Shown here piece by piece: positions 12,874 through 25,800 of a stretch of 64,000 bases of DNA. The translations under genes were made by a program, and so were the position numbers. The notes beneath the pieces are model-generated. The model ran no database searches and had not been told where the DNA came from. It saw only the letters and a program-made list of their open reading frames with translations. Numbering within the stretch: position 1 is the first letter of the stretch; every line of letters starts with the position of its first letter. This DNA comes from Kingdonia uniflora (taxonomy: Eukaryota > Streptophyta > Magnoliopsida > Ranunculales > Circaeasteraceae): positions 124,001 to 188,000 of the forward strand of contig JACGCM010002659.1 in assembly GCA_014058105.1 (NCBI GenBank), in the 5' to 3' direction.

Positions 12874-13123
12874 TGTTAGGAGTTGGGTCCGGCTCAAGGG
12901 GTGAACCCAACTGGGTTGGGGTGTCCTACTGGGCTTCTAACAAGCCCATGCCCATGTAAGTTCGGGCTTATGGGGAGAGTTTATAGAGAGTATGTAACAC
13001 CCAAAATAGTTCATTATTGTAACCCTCGCAAAACCTATAAATAAAGTCAAGTTCTCTCTTTCTCATATGTTTAGTGCTAATCTTTGTATGATTGCTTAGC
13101 CTAAAATAGTTTGATATCCAACA
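12874..13123. mobile_element. Probable solo LTR, 250 bp
   Basis: It begins TGTTAGGAGTTGGG and ends GATATCCAACA, so it has TG...CA ends with a short terminal inverted repeat (TGTTRGRAT-like). A TATA-like CCTATAAATAAAG lies at about 13033. The flanks CAAAC (12869-12873) and TAAAC (13124-13128) match in four of five bases, consistent with an aged 5-bp target duplication. No internal region is present. Confidence 0.55.
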
Positions 13124-13820
13124 TAAACGAAATAACTTGAACTACTGTTACTATCACCGCCACTACCACCATCACATATACAATTACACATACATATTTC
13201 TCAATCCTAATAATTTTCACAATAGATGAATGTTTGTTTGCTAGTAAGTTGAGAGAGAGAGAGAGAGATATATCTTTGCTAAGATTTTCGCGAGTCTTTT
13301 ATCAAATAAACAGTGATGAGGGGCAGTATAAAGGGAAAAATAAAAGAGAAGTGTTGAATGGCTAATAAGCTAGTCAAAAAACCTCTATTAAGCACTTTAG
13401 TAAGCACTAAGCAGTAAGCCAAAAAACAACTACCCCTTAACTTTCGTTCAATAGTTTTTAGTCAACATCGAAAAACAAGTGATTGTTATGAAAAACCTCT
13501 AGAAAATGGAAGTGACACATAAGTGTTACCATCCTCTTTTAGGTTTAGAGGAGGCATATCCCTTTCATGCACGTCTTGTCCAACTCTTAAGCGAGCTCCA
13601 AGCTCCAAGCTCACAATTTAAACTTAAAGCTAGACCAACATGCACAAAATCAATCACCAATTAGTCCCTCGTAGAGTTGTACTAGATCTTAAACTGCAGA
13701 TGTGGATAGTAGACACTGCTGGAGTTGCTCTAACAAGAGGTAATCTTATCCCACAATTTTGGGTATTAAAGCAGCTCTTCCCCTAAAACTTTCCCGGCAA
13801 AAACACTCTCTCATTCATTC
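13124..13820. other. Upstream region of the methionine aminopeptidase gene
   Basis: No coding sequence is seen. The start codon at 13821 is preceded by a CT-rich leader (ACACTCTCTCATTCATTC) typical of plant 5' untranslated regions. CTGGAGTTGCTCTAA at about 13719 resembles the right terminus of a PIF-type MITE, but no left partner was found. I cannot place a convincing TATA box. Confidence 0.4.
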
Positions 13821-16800
13821 ATGGCTTCTGCTATTTCTCTCTCATCTTCATTTACACGTATCTCGAGAACCCATCTCCCATGTCTCTCTCTCCCAAACCC
13901 TAAACATTTCCGAAACAATTTCGCAATTTTTGCGAAGAAACGCTCAGGATTAGAGGAAGCTCTTCGAATCATGAGGTAATAATTCAAACCCCAATCTTTA
14001 ATAGTTGAGTTTATCAAATTAGGTCAAGTTTTTTGATGTTTAATTACTTATAGGAAACGTGAAATGCAGAAAGGAATCACACCCGATAGTAGAATACCTC
14101 CGTTGAGACGTGGGGAGGTGTCGCCGCGGCTAATGGTGCCGGATGAGATAATGAAACCCCCTTATGTGGGGTCTGAGTTGTTGCCAGAGCTGTCGACTGA
14201 GCATCAGTTTCATGATGAGGAAGGGATTGCGAGAATGAGGGATGCAGGTGAACTTGCGGCTCGTGTGTTGGACTTTGCGGGGACGCTAGTCAGGGTAAGA
14301 TGGTCTATGCTTTAGAATTAAGCCTTTTTATTTATTGACTTTTCGATTATGTCGTCACCATTAGATATTTTGATTAAATGGTATGTTTTATTTGTTTTCT
14401 CGCTAAATGTGGGATTACTATAATCAAAATGATTGAGGCTCCGCTTGGTACACTGGAAATTTTTTTTATCGCAAACATTTCTGGTGATCTATATATAGAG
14501 TGAAGCTTAGTTAATCTAATGGTCACCAATTGTCTATAATCGAAATGATTGGGCTCTGTGTTGATGGGGTTCACCCCTTTCACCCGGCCTTCATGTAAAC
14601 CTGGAGAAGAGCTACATAATGAACATTTTGTGGCCATGCAATTGCCTAGCTAGGAGATAGGTTAGAGTCAGTGAGCCTATGTTGTGAAGACGATTTTCTG
14701 ATGTGAGGATGCTAAGTCAATACAATTATAGGGAGAATAACAACCCTACGGTTGTTTGATAAACACTTGATCAATGAGACAGTCTCTTTGGTATATGTGC
14801 ACGTTACTTCAACACCTTCGGTTGTATTGATAACTTCTTAGTTGTTTGATAACTCCCTATGGTTGTATTGTAAACGAATGTAGGTAAGCTTGTCCAAGTA
14901 TGTTATGTTACGGTGGGCATCCTGTCTATTTTCTCATCAGTAGAGGGGGTGTTCGAATACCTTTATTTCAATCTTTATCTGTCCCTTTCAGTTAATTGTA
15001 ACATTTGCGTTCTTAACCTGCTTGTATCAGCCTTCTGTAACAACCGATGAAATTGATAAAGCAGTACATAGGATGATTATTGATGCTGGGGCATATCCTT
15101 CCCCTCTTGGTTACGGTGGATTTCCAAAAAGTGTGTGCACGTCAGTTAATGAGTGCATGTGCCATGGAATACCAGATTCTCGCCAACTGCAGGTTTAGTA
15201 TGCACATTTACTTTTGGTGTTTGGCGTATTTGCTTTTCATGGTTAAAATGACGAAAAGATTGTATGTTTAATTTAACTAATGATGACCTTTATTTGCAGG
15301 ATGGAGACATCATTAACATCGATGTAACTGTATACTTAAATGTAAGTTCTCGAGTAATATTTTTTGATGTCATTTATTCAAACATGATACTGCAGCTTGA
15401 AAATTTATGAAGGCTTATATCTTCATTCGTCTTTCTCCTTCAATGTCAATGGTCCTCCAGATATTTTTCGTCTACAATGCAGTTATCTACTTTTTATGTT
15501 TAATTCTATACGCTTTATAACACTAATAGCCATAACTTTTAGCCCCAGAATCCGATTGATAAGCTGGTTGGTGGTGTGGGAAAGCTTTTTCCGAGCCTTA
15601 TGCTACATACATCTTAACTTCAAATTCTGGTCCCTTGTGCTTCAAAACTCAAAAACAAATTCATAACTATATTATTATGACCATCATTTTTCAATCATGG
15701 ATTCATCTTTTAATTGTTAGGTATGTAGTCAACCTCATTTTTATTAACCTAAAATAGGGGACAGTGTTTAGTGTTTACTATGACATTATTCAGTTTGTCT
15801 GAAGTCTAGTTATCATTTATTCTTCTATTTTATCTGGTTTGTTATCTCAAGTGCATCGCTTCACTATTTTGCAGGGTTATCATGGGGATACATCCAAAAC
15901 ATTTCTTTGTGGGAATGTAAATGACGCAACAAAACGCCTTGTGAAGGTATTATCATTTCTTCTTTATTTATAATGATCAATATGATGTTCTTTTCCAGTA
16001 ACGTAGTACTAGTATCATGGTTCAAAAATATGGACTCAGGATAAAGATCACCCACGAATGATCTCGAGTTGGATCAAGCGAGTTGGTTCCACATTTAATA
16101 TTATATATTGAAATCAACATCTTTTGTCATATTATTGTAATACGTGCACACTACTTTTGTCCAATTTTCAAACATAAAGAACACTTCATATTAAAATTAT
16201 ATTATTACTTTGCTTAAACAGATACCATATTTCAACCGAGCTGGGCTGATCCGACCTGAGGCAACTCACCAAAACTCGGGTGAGGTGTCCCAAGTTCAAA
16301 ATCTTCCAATTTTTTGACCTAACTCGGACCGGATCATATCGATCCCGAGACAATTCGGGCGAGTTGGTCTAATCGGATCCGAGACTTCCAACCATGATTA
16401 GCAGACAACCTTTTGACATGATGTAAAGAATATAACCAATTTATGATTTTGTTTACATGTCAAAAAGTTGGTCGTAGATTGTACATGTCTGCAAATTTGG
16501 TCTTGCCTTACAAATTATCATGGTTTCTTCCTTCGCCGCTGTTATGAGTGTCATGGTCATCAACACTACTTCAGTTTATTGTATATTAGGTCACTGAAGA
16601 GTGCTTAGAGAGAGCCATATCTCTATGCAAAGATGGTGTCAATTTTAAGAAAATTGGGAAGCGGATAAGGTGTGTTTCTTACTCTAAATTTAACTCTATG
16701 TTGAAGAGTATATTGTATCTTATTAATGAAAGTTGATGAAAATGTTGTTATATGCGGTATAGTAAACATAAAGAATAAAAGTAGGTTGTTAGCGGTTAGG

Positions 16801-19800
16801 AAGGATCTTGTGCAAGGAAATGGGGTATCTCTTTTTATGTCAATTTAGCTTAACTTAAGGAGTTGCAAAGGTGTAATGGGGTTATTAATAAAATGTGTAA
16901 TTATGGAGTCTAGACACATGAAGATGCGATCAACTCCATGGATCTGTATGCATATATGTTGAGTAAACATATTTCTAAGAGGAAACTATGGGATAATGTT
17001 TTACAACAATGCTCATTAACATGGGTTGAAGAAGTAAACGTATTTCGCCAATGTGACAGATGAACTTGTGCAAGGAAATGGACACGGGAAGTATTTCTAT
17101 TTTGAGGTTCAACAATTTAAGTATTAAATCCGAGAATCTATTACAGTAATCAATTTTAAAATTCAATAACCTCGCTCTTGAATCAAGAACACCCAAGAGA
17201 GTTTCCCTTAAACAAATTCAAACTCATATTGATTAGTTGAATGAAGTTAACAAATTTAGTGTTTCAGTTAACTTGGATTCTATACTATTGCACAAGTCAT
17301 ATTTGTAGATAGTTGAACCTTGGTGTAGCTTGATGTGCAAGTTACCTAATCTAATTTGATGAAGTGTAACCGGCTATATTGTTACTTGCTTCACACCTTA
17401 TTATCATCTAAGATAATCACTCAACTAAGCAAAAACTGCAAAACTATACATTGTAATAAGCATAATACGAAAATTGATAATACTGGGAAAAATTCCGTGA
17501 CGAAGGTCGGATGCTTGACCTGGCGTGGCGCCTGAATGTGCAACCAGATCTTCGTGCTTGTATAGTGTCGGTTTCTCTGACAATGGTCGGTCGCTCGAAT
17601 GTATGTTTGACTTTGACAATTTGTTATTGTAGATAGGGCATTCTACAAGCCCAAAAATGGAAAACCCAACACAAACAAAGCCCAACACACATATCACGCA
17701 AGCCCAACTAGCCTAACGCACATGTCATACAGATGAGCTAAGGTTTGGGGTCATGAGAATGTCATGTGCCATCTCATGTGGCCATAGGTGTAATCCATAT
17801 CATGTGGACTATCACATGGGAACGGAGGGCATACTTGACATTGCAACCTCTTTTAGAGCTCTATAAATATAAATAGGAATATATACACTTCAACAAAAGA
17901 GGCCCTTTTCATCTCTTTAGCTCTCCATCTTACCCTCTCTCTACTAGCCTTGACTCTATTCTTTGTAGTGGTGGCCCATAGGCCTCCCGAGTGAGTTCAC
18001 CTAATACAGCAATTACAGTTATTTTTGCTCTTGATTCAGTTAGGTATTGTTGTTTTGAAACAGATATAGCTATAAAAAAAACCCTGGCATAACTAGTGAT
18101 TTTATTTCAAGTAAATTATTAATATTATTTTCTTTAAAATTTCATACATATCCCCATACTTTATGAGATACTTTGCCCTCCAAAATTACCTTTAATATTA
18201 TAATCTCATTAGTTTTGGTTTATTTGTTTTGTTTTACTTTCCAATTAGAATTAGGTTTCCCGATTGTTCTAGAATTAGTAGATTTCATTTCTCTTAATAT
18301 GGCTATGCCCCTCATTGTAATATGATTGGTTTGAGCTAAGTTATTAGTAGTTATAGAAGAGTGATTTTAGATATTTTATGCTACGATTTTGGAGATATAA
18401 AACCCTATTTTACAGTTTCTACTATATGCAACTCAATTTTAAAGCTTCGGCTGAGTTTGTTGCATCAGATAATATCGAAAATATTTCAAAATTAATTCTA
18501 TAACGAATATCTGCTGCTAAAGGTTGTGTTATCATAAACCATGTATTACACATTATATTGCTGCAGAGTTCTAACTTTCTCTTGCCTTTAAATGACCCAT
18601 CTACACTTTCTAGTGTCCAATATTAGTTATTGTTCTTTTGTTTAGGGTAACCGTGACTTCTCCAATGAAGCTTTAAATAGTGAGTTTTCCCCCCCGGATA
18701 TTAATGTTCATAAATTCTTTCAGTGAGCATGCAGAGAAATTTGGGTATAATGTGGTGGAGCGATTTGTTGGGCACGGTGTGGGGAACGTATTTCACTCTG
18801 AACCAATCATTATACATCACCGTAAGTAATAATTTATCTAAATTGCGTAACTCACTAAAGTAGACTTGATCACTTTTGGTTAGGGTTCTTGGAACAACTA
18901 AGACTATATATACATAGACCATGTTTCAATAACTCTGCACCACAGTGAGGATTAATAAGGAGTCTAAATATCACAAGACATAACTTGGGAAAGAGGTGTG
19001 AGCTATTGCGTCCTAATCGTAGGATGAAACAGAACAACACATTTCTGAAGAAAGCTGTAAGATTAAATATGATAACTTAGAACAAAGTAGGGGATACATA
19101 AAACTGGAGTTTTAACATACTTACAATCTATACCCGTGCCATTTAATCTCTTTAGTAATTGCTCGGAATCATGATGTATTTCTTAATAATGAATTTCTAT
19201 GTAGGCAATGAAAAATCTGGGACCATGCTTGAAGGTCAAACATTTACTATTGGTGAGTACTCTATACCAATTTTGTCACTCTCTCATTATATTCAATGAA
19301 TATATTTCTGAAATATGTTGTTGGCCTTTATCTGTGTTTTCGCCCAAAACATCTGTTGGTTTGTTCATTTTATTTTAGTAATGTAAGGGGTCAATAAAAT
19401 TTAGGCACAAGCTTTCTAATCACTAAATATATCTGTATGTTAAGACCAGTTTCTTGGTGATAGAAATGGCTTCTATTAATATAGGGACTACAATTCTTAA
19501 AGCCAGGTTATATAGGGCTTGATTATCATATTTAGGTATTATAAGGTGCTAGGTTGTACAGTATGGTAAGTACTGTCTTATAAGTAAGAAAAGCTAAAAC
19601 AAGTTTGGCTACGGAAGTGATAAAGTTTCAAAGATGGGAGAGAGTAAATTTAGGGACGTGTGAGAGTGACTTTAAGTCAAAGACATAAGCTACTTTTTTG
19701 GGCTTCTCATTGTTGCTGCTTTTTGACTTAAAAAAAGAAGTCACTAATTTTTAACATTCAAATTAACTTATCAAGTTTTTGACTTAATTATGCCAAAAAG

Positions 19801-22800
19801 TTGCTTATCCGTGTCATCCAAGCGGCTACTTTTGTTAACATTAATGAAACAAGGCAAATTAGAGAAAATCCTAAACAGCAGTGCAGAGTCACCTATCATA
19901 AGCCCAACCCGCATACTCATCTTAGTTGTACACCATGGATAAACATAACTCAACTATATTCTCACGTCGGACCCCGTCTAATAGTATGATCACATAATCT
20001 ATGGTGCTCCAGAAAGAATAGGTCCCGTGCTTCCTCGCTGCTGCGGGAATGAGTAGAGAACGCCTTTTCATCCTGGGACACGACACACGCTACTGGGTTT
20101 TCTCCAATGGCATAGACGGGTAAGAGTAGAAAGGGCCATTATTGGTTTTCAAGAGAAGATTTAATTCTCTTGAAACTTATATGTACTCCCGTTTTTGGGG
20201 ATTTGATCCTCACGGATAGGCACGACATTCAAGTCATTTTCATCTTCTGCCGAGTATCCATTCTCTAGTTCATCTCTTGTTGCAAGATCGTCTTACTCCT
20301 CATCCGACTTTATCGACTCCTCATCCACCGATCCCTCCATCTCATTGTCAAATTGTTTGTTGTCTTCATCAGTAAGATCCTTGTCTGTATCTGCTTCATG
20401 TAGATCATCAGCCTCTCCGTCACTGCCTGACATTGATAGTTCTTCTTTCCGCTCCTTCGAAGGTCCATCAGACATCCTCGATGAGCTGCAGCAAGAAGAG
20501 CTAGAATGACTAGTTCCTTCAGTATTATTAGGAAAAACACTGATCCTAAAGCTACCGAACTGCAGATTAGCAGACTACTTTTCCAATCTACAAAGGTCCA
20601 TACATCGGATTACCTATGTTCCTCTCACTGCCAAGGAAGGAGATAGGCTTTCCGTTATATCAGAATGAATAGGCCCCCCTTTGCAGCAGACCCGTCAGTA
20701 TTAACCATTAGATGCCTTGAAGACCCTTTTCTCTGAATTAGTTGAAACATTCCCTTAGATCCAAGGGAGTTAGCGGCACATTGGTGCCTGTATTCTTCGT
20801 TTATTAATGTGACTGCTTGTTGTGGGATTATACAGCTGCTCCCCTACCTCACGTCTCCTTAGGCAACTGAAAGTCGGTGGCATGTATAGCTGCCACACTT
20901 CTATAAACATTGGTATTATTTATTTTCGCCACCAGATGCTTATCAGATCCATTGCGTAGGTAATCTTGGATGTTCTGATGTTCTGGATATACTTTACGAA
21001 TTTGTTTTTTGCGGGATCTAAAGTCATGTACTTTGCACGGTCTGCGAACCTTTTCAAGTGTTTGTCCTTTTTGTTATAAATCATAAATGGTATAATTGAA
21101 GGGTGTTTCTTCGTAAGCCCCATCACAAAGTTAAGGCTCAAGTGGACGCCCTCTACAACGGCCGATCCTTTCCGCTCTTCCCACAATATAATGAGACGTT
21201 CCAGGCTATCAATGACCACCTCGCTTTGTGCTTTGAATCCCTTAACAGCCATCTGTTTTGTACTAATCAATTCAATGGGAGAACCACCTGCTTCCGATGA
21301 TCTGGTACTGGGATCTTCCATTTTGATACCCGTTAGAAACGTCATCTATGGTGAGTGTCGGAGAAATAGGTGCCAGCTTCTTAGCCCTCCTTTTAGACTT
21401 TACTTTAGCCACTGCCACAGGATCTAAAAAATTCCCAGCATGAAGCCCGTAATAGAGAATTTTTCTTTTCATCCACAAAGCTCCTCATCATGTGTCAAAA
21501 ATTGAGTCAGTAGAAATCATAGTACTTATGCCCAAACTACTACCAGCAATGCAGATAAAGTCGAATTGCCACATACCACATAATAGGACAGTCACAAATT
21601 CCTCCCTTTCTCGGATTCTGCATGCCAAAATCAAATCAGCCCTCTTATTTGGACTTGCGTATTTATAATCAGTGTCAGAAACAACATTCAAAAAAATTCG
21701 CTCTGCTTACAACAATAGTTGTGCGCTCTTTGTACAGCTCAAATGGTTTACTTGAACTATTCTCATCTTGCTCCAAAATCAAATGGTTGACCACTTCTAT
21801 TTTACCCAAGAAACTACCTGTGTTACAGACACCTTTCTCTGAGTTCCCACCCATAACATAATTGCCTGAAGTGTCCAACCCCTTAGGGGACGAAGCATTG
21901 ACTGGGTATTCTCTTCTAATCAGTTCAGAAACCCTTCTGCTTATCTTGAAAGCATACTTTGCTTTGCACCCCACGTGTCACGGCCCGGCTCGGGGGTGGC
22001 ATCTACGGCGCCCGGAGCCTATGCTGTCAGGGGCGCCGCCAGGGCGCTACGGGGCGGCGCCGAGGCGCCCAAATTTGAACCAACTGCTTCGCCGTAACAT
22101 TTTAGCGCTCTAGGCGCTTCAGAGAACAAGGCGGCGCTGAGGCGGGGCGCCCATTTCAAGGCGCTAGGCGGGGCGCCATATGATATGGCGTTTTTTTTTT
22201 TTTTTTTTTGTTTTTTTGAAAACTGCCAAATGATATGGCTTATTTTGTTAAAAAAAAAAAAAAAAAAAAAACTCAAACTGCCAAATGATTTGGCTCATTT
22301 AAGTTTGTTTAAAACAAAAAAAAAAACCCAAATCATGTACCTTTCTTCTCTCCTGCGTCTCTCCTCTCTCACTCTGCACCTGCGTCTCTCCTCTCTCACT
22401 CTCCACCTGCTCTCTCCAAATCATTTACATTCACTGCCGACGGACGACGGGAACTCTGCCGATTTGGAATTACTCTCTCTCTCTCTCTCGGGCCTCGGCG
22501 TTCTTCAAGCTAACGACGGCCGACGGGAACTGCTTCTCGTGAACAGAGTCAATCAAGGTCTGTTCTACTTCTACTTCTAGTCAATCAAGGTCTGTTCTAC
22601 TTCTAGTGACCTTTAATTCACACTTTTGTTAGCCTCAACACTTGTTCTTCCTTTGCGTCAGTAAAACTGCAAATGCTAGGAGGACATTGTTAGCCTCAAA
22701 ATAAATTTGAAGAAGATACATATATGTTTAATACTGTGTTTCTTCCTTTGTTTAATACTGTGATTTCTGAAAACAATTTCTTACTTCTTGACATCAGTTT

Positions 22801-25800
22801 TTCTTCTTTTCATTTATACCTCAGACTTATATGCTTTTGATGATATAATTTGGATGATATAATTTGGATGCGTATAATTTGGATTTTGGATGATATATGT
22901 TATTAAGAGTACCCTATATTGTTAAGACTTCAAAGTACCCCTATACTGGTTGCTGCGTCTCTCTCTCTCGGCGTTCTTGCTGGTTGCTGCGTCTCTCTCT
23001 CTTGCGATACTGCGATCTCTTGGGGTTTGTAATGTCGGTGGAAGGTTCCCAGGGAAGTACTGGTCGGTATAGACCGACTAATTCGAATGATCCGGGGTGG
23101 GACTATGGTCAACCGGTAGATGGAAATAAAGATCATGTTAAGTGCGACTTTTGTGGTCATGTGTCGAAAGGGGGGATTAAGAGGTTAAAACAACATCTTG
23201 TGAAAGCTTCGTACAAAGGGACTATGTACAAAGACGTTAGGAAATGTGATAAAGTTCCACAAGATGTTGATGTATTTAGAAGCTTTATGGAAGGAAAACA
23301 AAAAATAACCGAAGAGAAACAAAGTAAGAAAGACGAGATGATTAGAAACGTCAATGTGTATGGAAATGATGATGACGAGGTTGAAGAAGTTATGATTCAA
23401 ATTCCTAAGAAGAGGAAAGGGCCTATGGATGCTTTTGTAGCCCCTATTGATGTGGATTTCCGCCCTAGAGCTCCTAATTCAAACGAAAACAAAAATGCTT
23501 TAGAGAACATCCATGGTTACATTGCCGACTTCTTTTATGAAAATAGCATATCATTTAATTGTGCAAGATCAGATAGTTATTCCAAGATGATGCAAGCAAT
23601 TGTCCAATACAATGATCCATCGAGTAAGTCTTTTATCTTACAAATTATTTTTTGCAATACAAGTTAAAATAAAATTGTCAAATACACTCTTAATCTTTTT
23701 AGTTTTAAATTTAATTTGTAGCTTTCAAGCCACCCTCATACAATGACTTGAGAGTCAAGATCTTGAAGAAGAAGAAGGAAGAGACCTCAAATTGGGTAGA
23801 TAATTTTAAAGTTCATTGGGAAACTTATGGAGTAACCATCATGACCGATTGGTGGACCGATGGCAAGGGTAGGACACTTATTAACTTTCTTGTGAATTGT
23901 CCGAAATGAACGGTCTTCCTAAAGTCTATTGATGGATCCTCACATATTCATGATGCGGAACTCATTTATAAAATGTTGAAAGATGTGATTGAAGAGGTTG
24001 GAGAGAAGAATGTTATTCAAGTAAGTCTTGAGTATTTATATTTTTTCCTATCTTTGTTGTTTTGCTTAGACTTTATACATATTTGAATTTTTGTATACTT
24101 TTTCAATAGATATGCACGGATAATGCAAGTAATTATGTACTAGCGGGTGAATGGATTATGGCGGAATCAAAGATTTATTGGATGCCATGTGCGGCACATT
24201 GTATAAATTTAATGCTTGGAGATGTGAGCAAGATGCATTTGGTGGATGAAACGGTTAAAGATGCGAAAAAGATTTCCCTTTTCATCTACAATCACAAACA
24301 TGTGCTCCATTTGATGAGGAAGCAAACAAAGGGTAGAGAAATTGTAAGGCCGGCGGTGACTCGATTTGCTACCACTTTTCTATGTTTGCATAGTATGTAT
24401 GAAAAGAGACAAGAACTAAGAGACATGTTTCATACTGTTGAGTGGAGAAATAACAAGTGGCCAAAGCACCCTATTGGAAAAGAAATTGTAAAAAAAGTTA
24501 AGAGTAATACATTTTGGAACAATATGCATACTTGCCTAAAAATTATGGCTCCTTTGGTGGATGTGATTCGAATGGTGGATACCGAGGAGAAACCTTCTAT
24601 GGCTTATATTTATTCGGCGATTGAGGATTGCAAGCTTAAGGTAAAAACTAATTTGGGAGACCAAAACGATGATGACCGCGAGTTATGGAAAAAGATGGAA
24701 AGAATTTTGATCGTAGGTGGTCTGGTATGCTTCAAAAGCCTTTGCACGCGGCGGCTCATTATCTTAACCCTCAGTATTATTATGCAACTCTTACAAGCTC
24801 AGATGAGATGGAATCAAATACTAAACTTAAAGAGGGTTTGTTAGATTGCATAGCAAAACTTGCTTTGGATGAGGAAGATGAAAGCCAAATCTTGCGAGAT
24901 CTGATTGCATATCGTACCAAGGCTGGGAGGTTGGGAAAGAGGGGTGCTCAAGCTTGTGTAAAAACAATTGCTCCGGGTTAGTAACTTAGTATTGCTTTTA
25001 AGTTACTTATTTTTAGTGTTTAGTAATTTTAAGGTTTTTTTGTTTTTATTCTTTTGATTTCTAAATTTTATGATTTTTAATATAGTGGAGTGGTGGATCA
25101 CTTTTGGAAGTGAAGTTCCCGCCTTGCAAAGATTTGCTAAAAGAGTTCTTGGGCTTACTAGTGCGGCTTCTCCTTGTGAAAGGATTTGGAGTACCTTTGA
25201 CAATGTAAGTTGCTTTTAGTATTTGTAACAAAATACATTATCAATTATCTTATAGGTTAAAGTTTATTTCTCTAAGTTTTTATTTATTTATTTTACTATT
25301 GTAGATCCATACTAAAAAGAGGAATTGTTTGGAGCATGATCGGATGAGGGATCTTGCATATATTCAATACAATAGGAGGCTTAAAAAGCGTTATGAAGAA
25401 CGCATTTCTGGAAAAGAGATAGACCCAATTGTGTTGAAGTCATTCGATGAATGTGCGGAGTGGTTAGTTCCCGACGATGCGAGAGACGATATTGTGTTAG
25501 GGACGGACATGACTTATGGTGTGCTTGAGGACGCCGAAGATGGATTTGATGACCCCCCGTTGACTCGTACTTCTCGCACGAACACCGCTTCACATTGTTC
25601 ACAAGAAGTGACATCAAGCTCACGATCGACAACGCGTCATCTTCAAGACTCTTCCGACGATGATGATTACGATGTTGATGCGAACTACGGTATGGGTGAT
25701 GGAGATGATGATGGCATTGACTCGGGATCTGATGAGGACATTTGATTTCATTATTCTAGCTAGATGTTTTTATTTTGGTTTTTTGGTTTTGCACATTTTG

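Noticed and set aside
20293..20475. Acidic 60-codon frame that looks like a small novel protein
   Set aside because: It is the Ser/Asp-rich C-terminus of the LPA1-like pseudogene and continues that copy's order.
22185..22580. 131-codon frame with poly-Phe and poly-Lys stretches
   Set aside because: It is made by T and A homopolymers in the 5' untranslated part of the hAT element; the real transposase starts at 23032.
22897..23031. Longer upstream start for the hAT transposase
   Set aside because: The added residues are a translated CT-rich leader; [11 protein letters not shown] at 23032 fits the family start before the BED finger.
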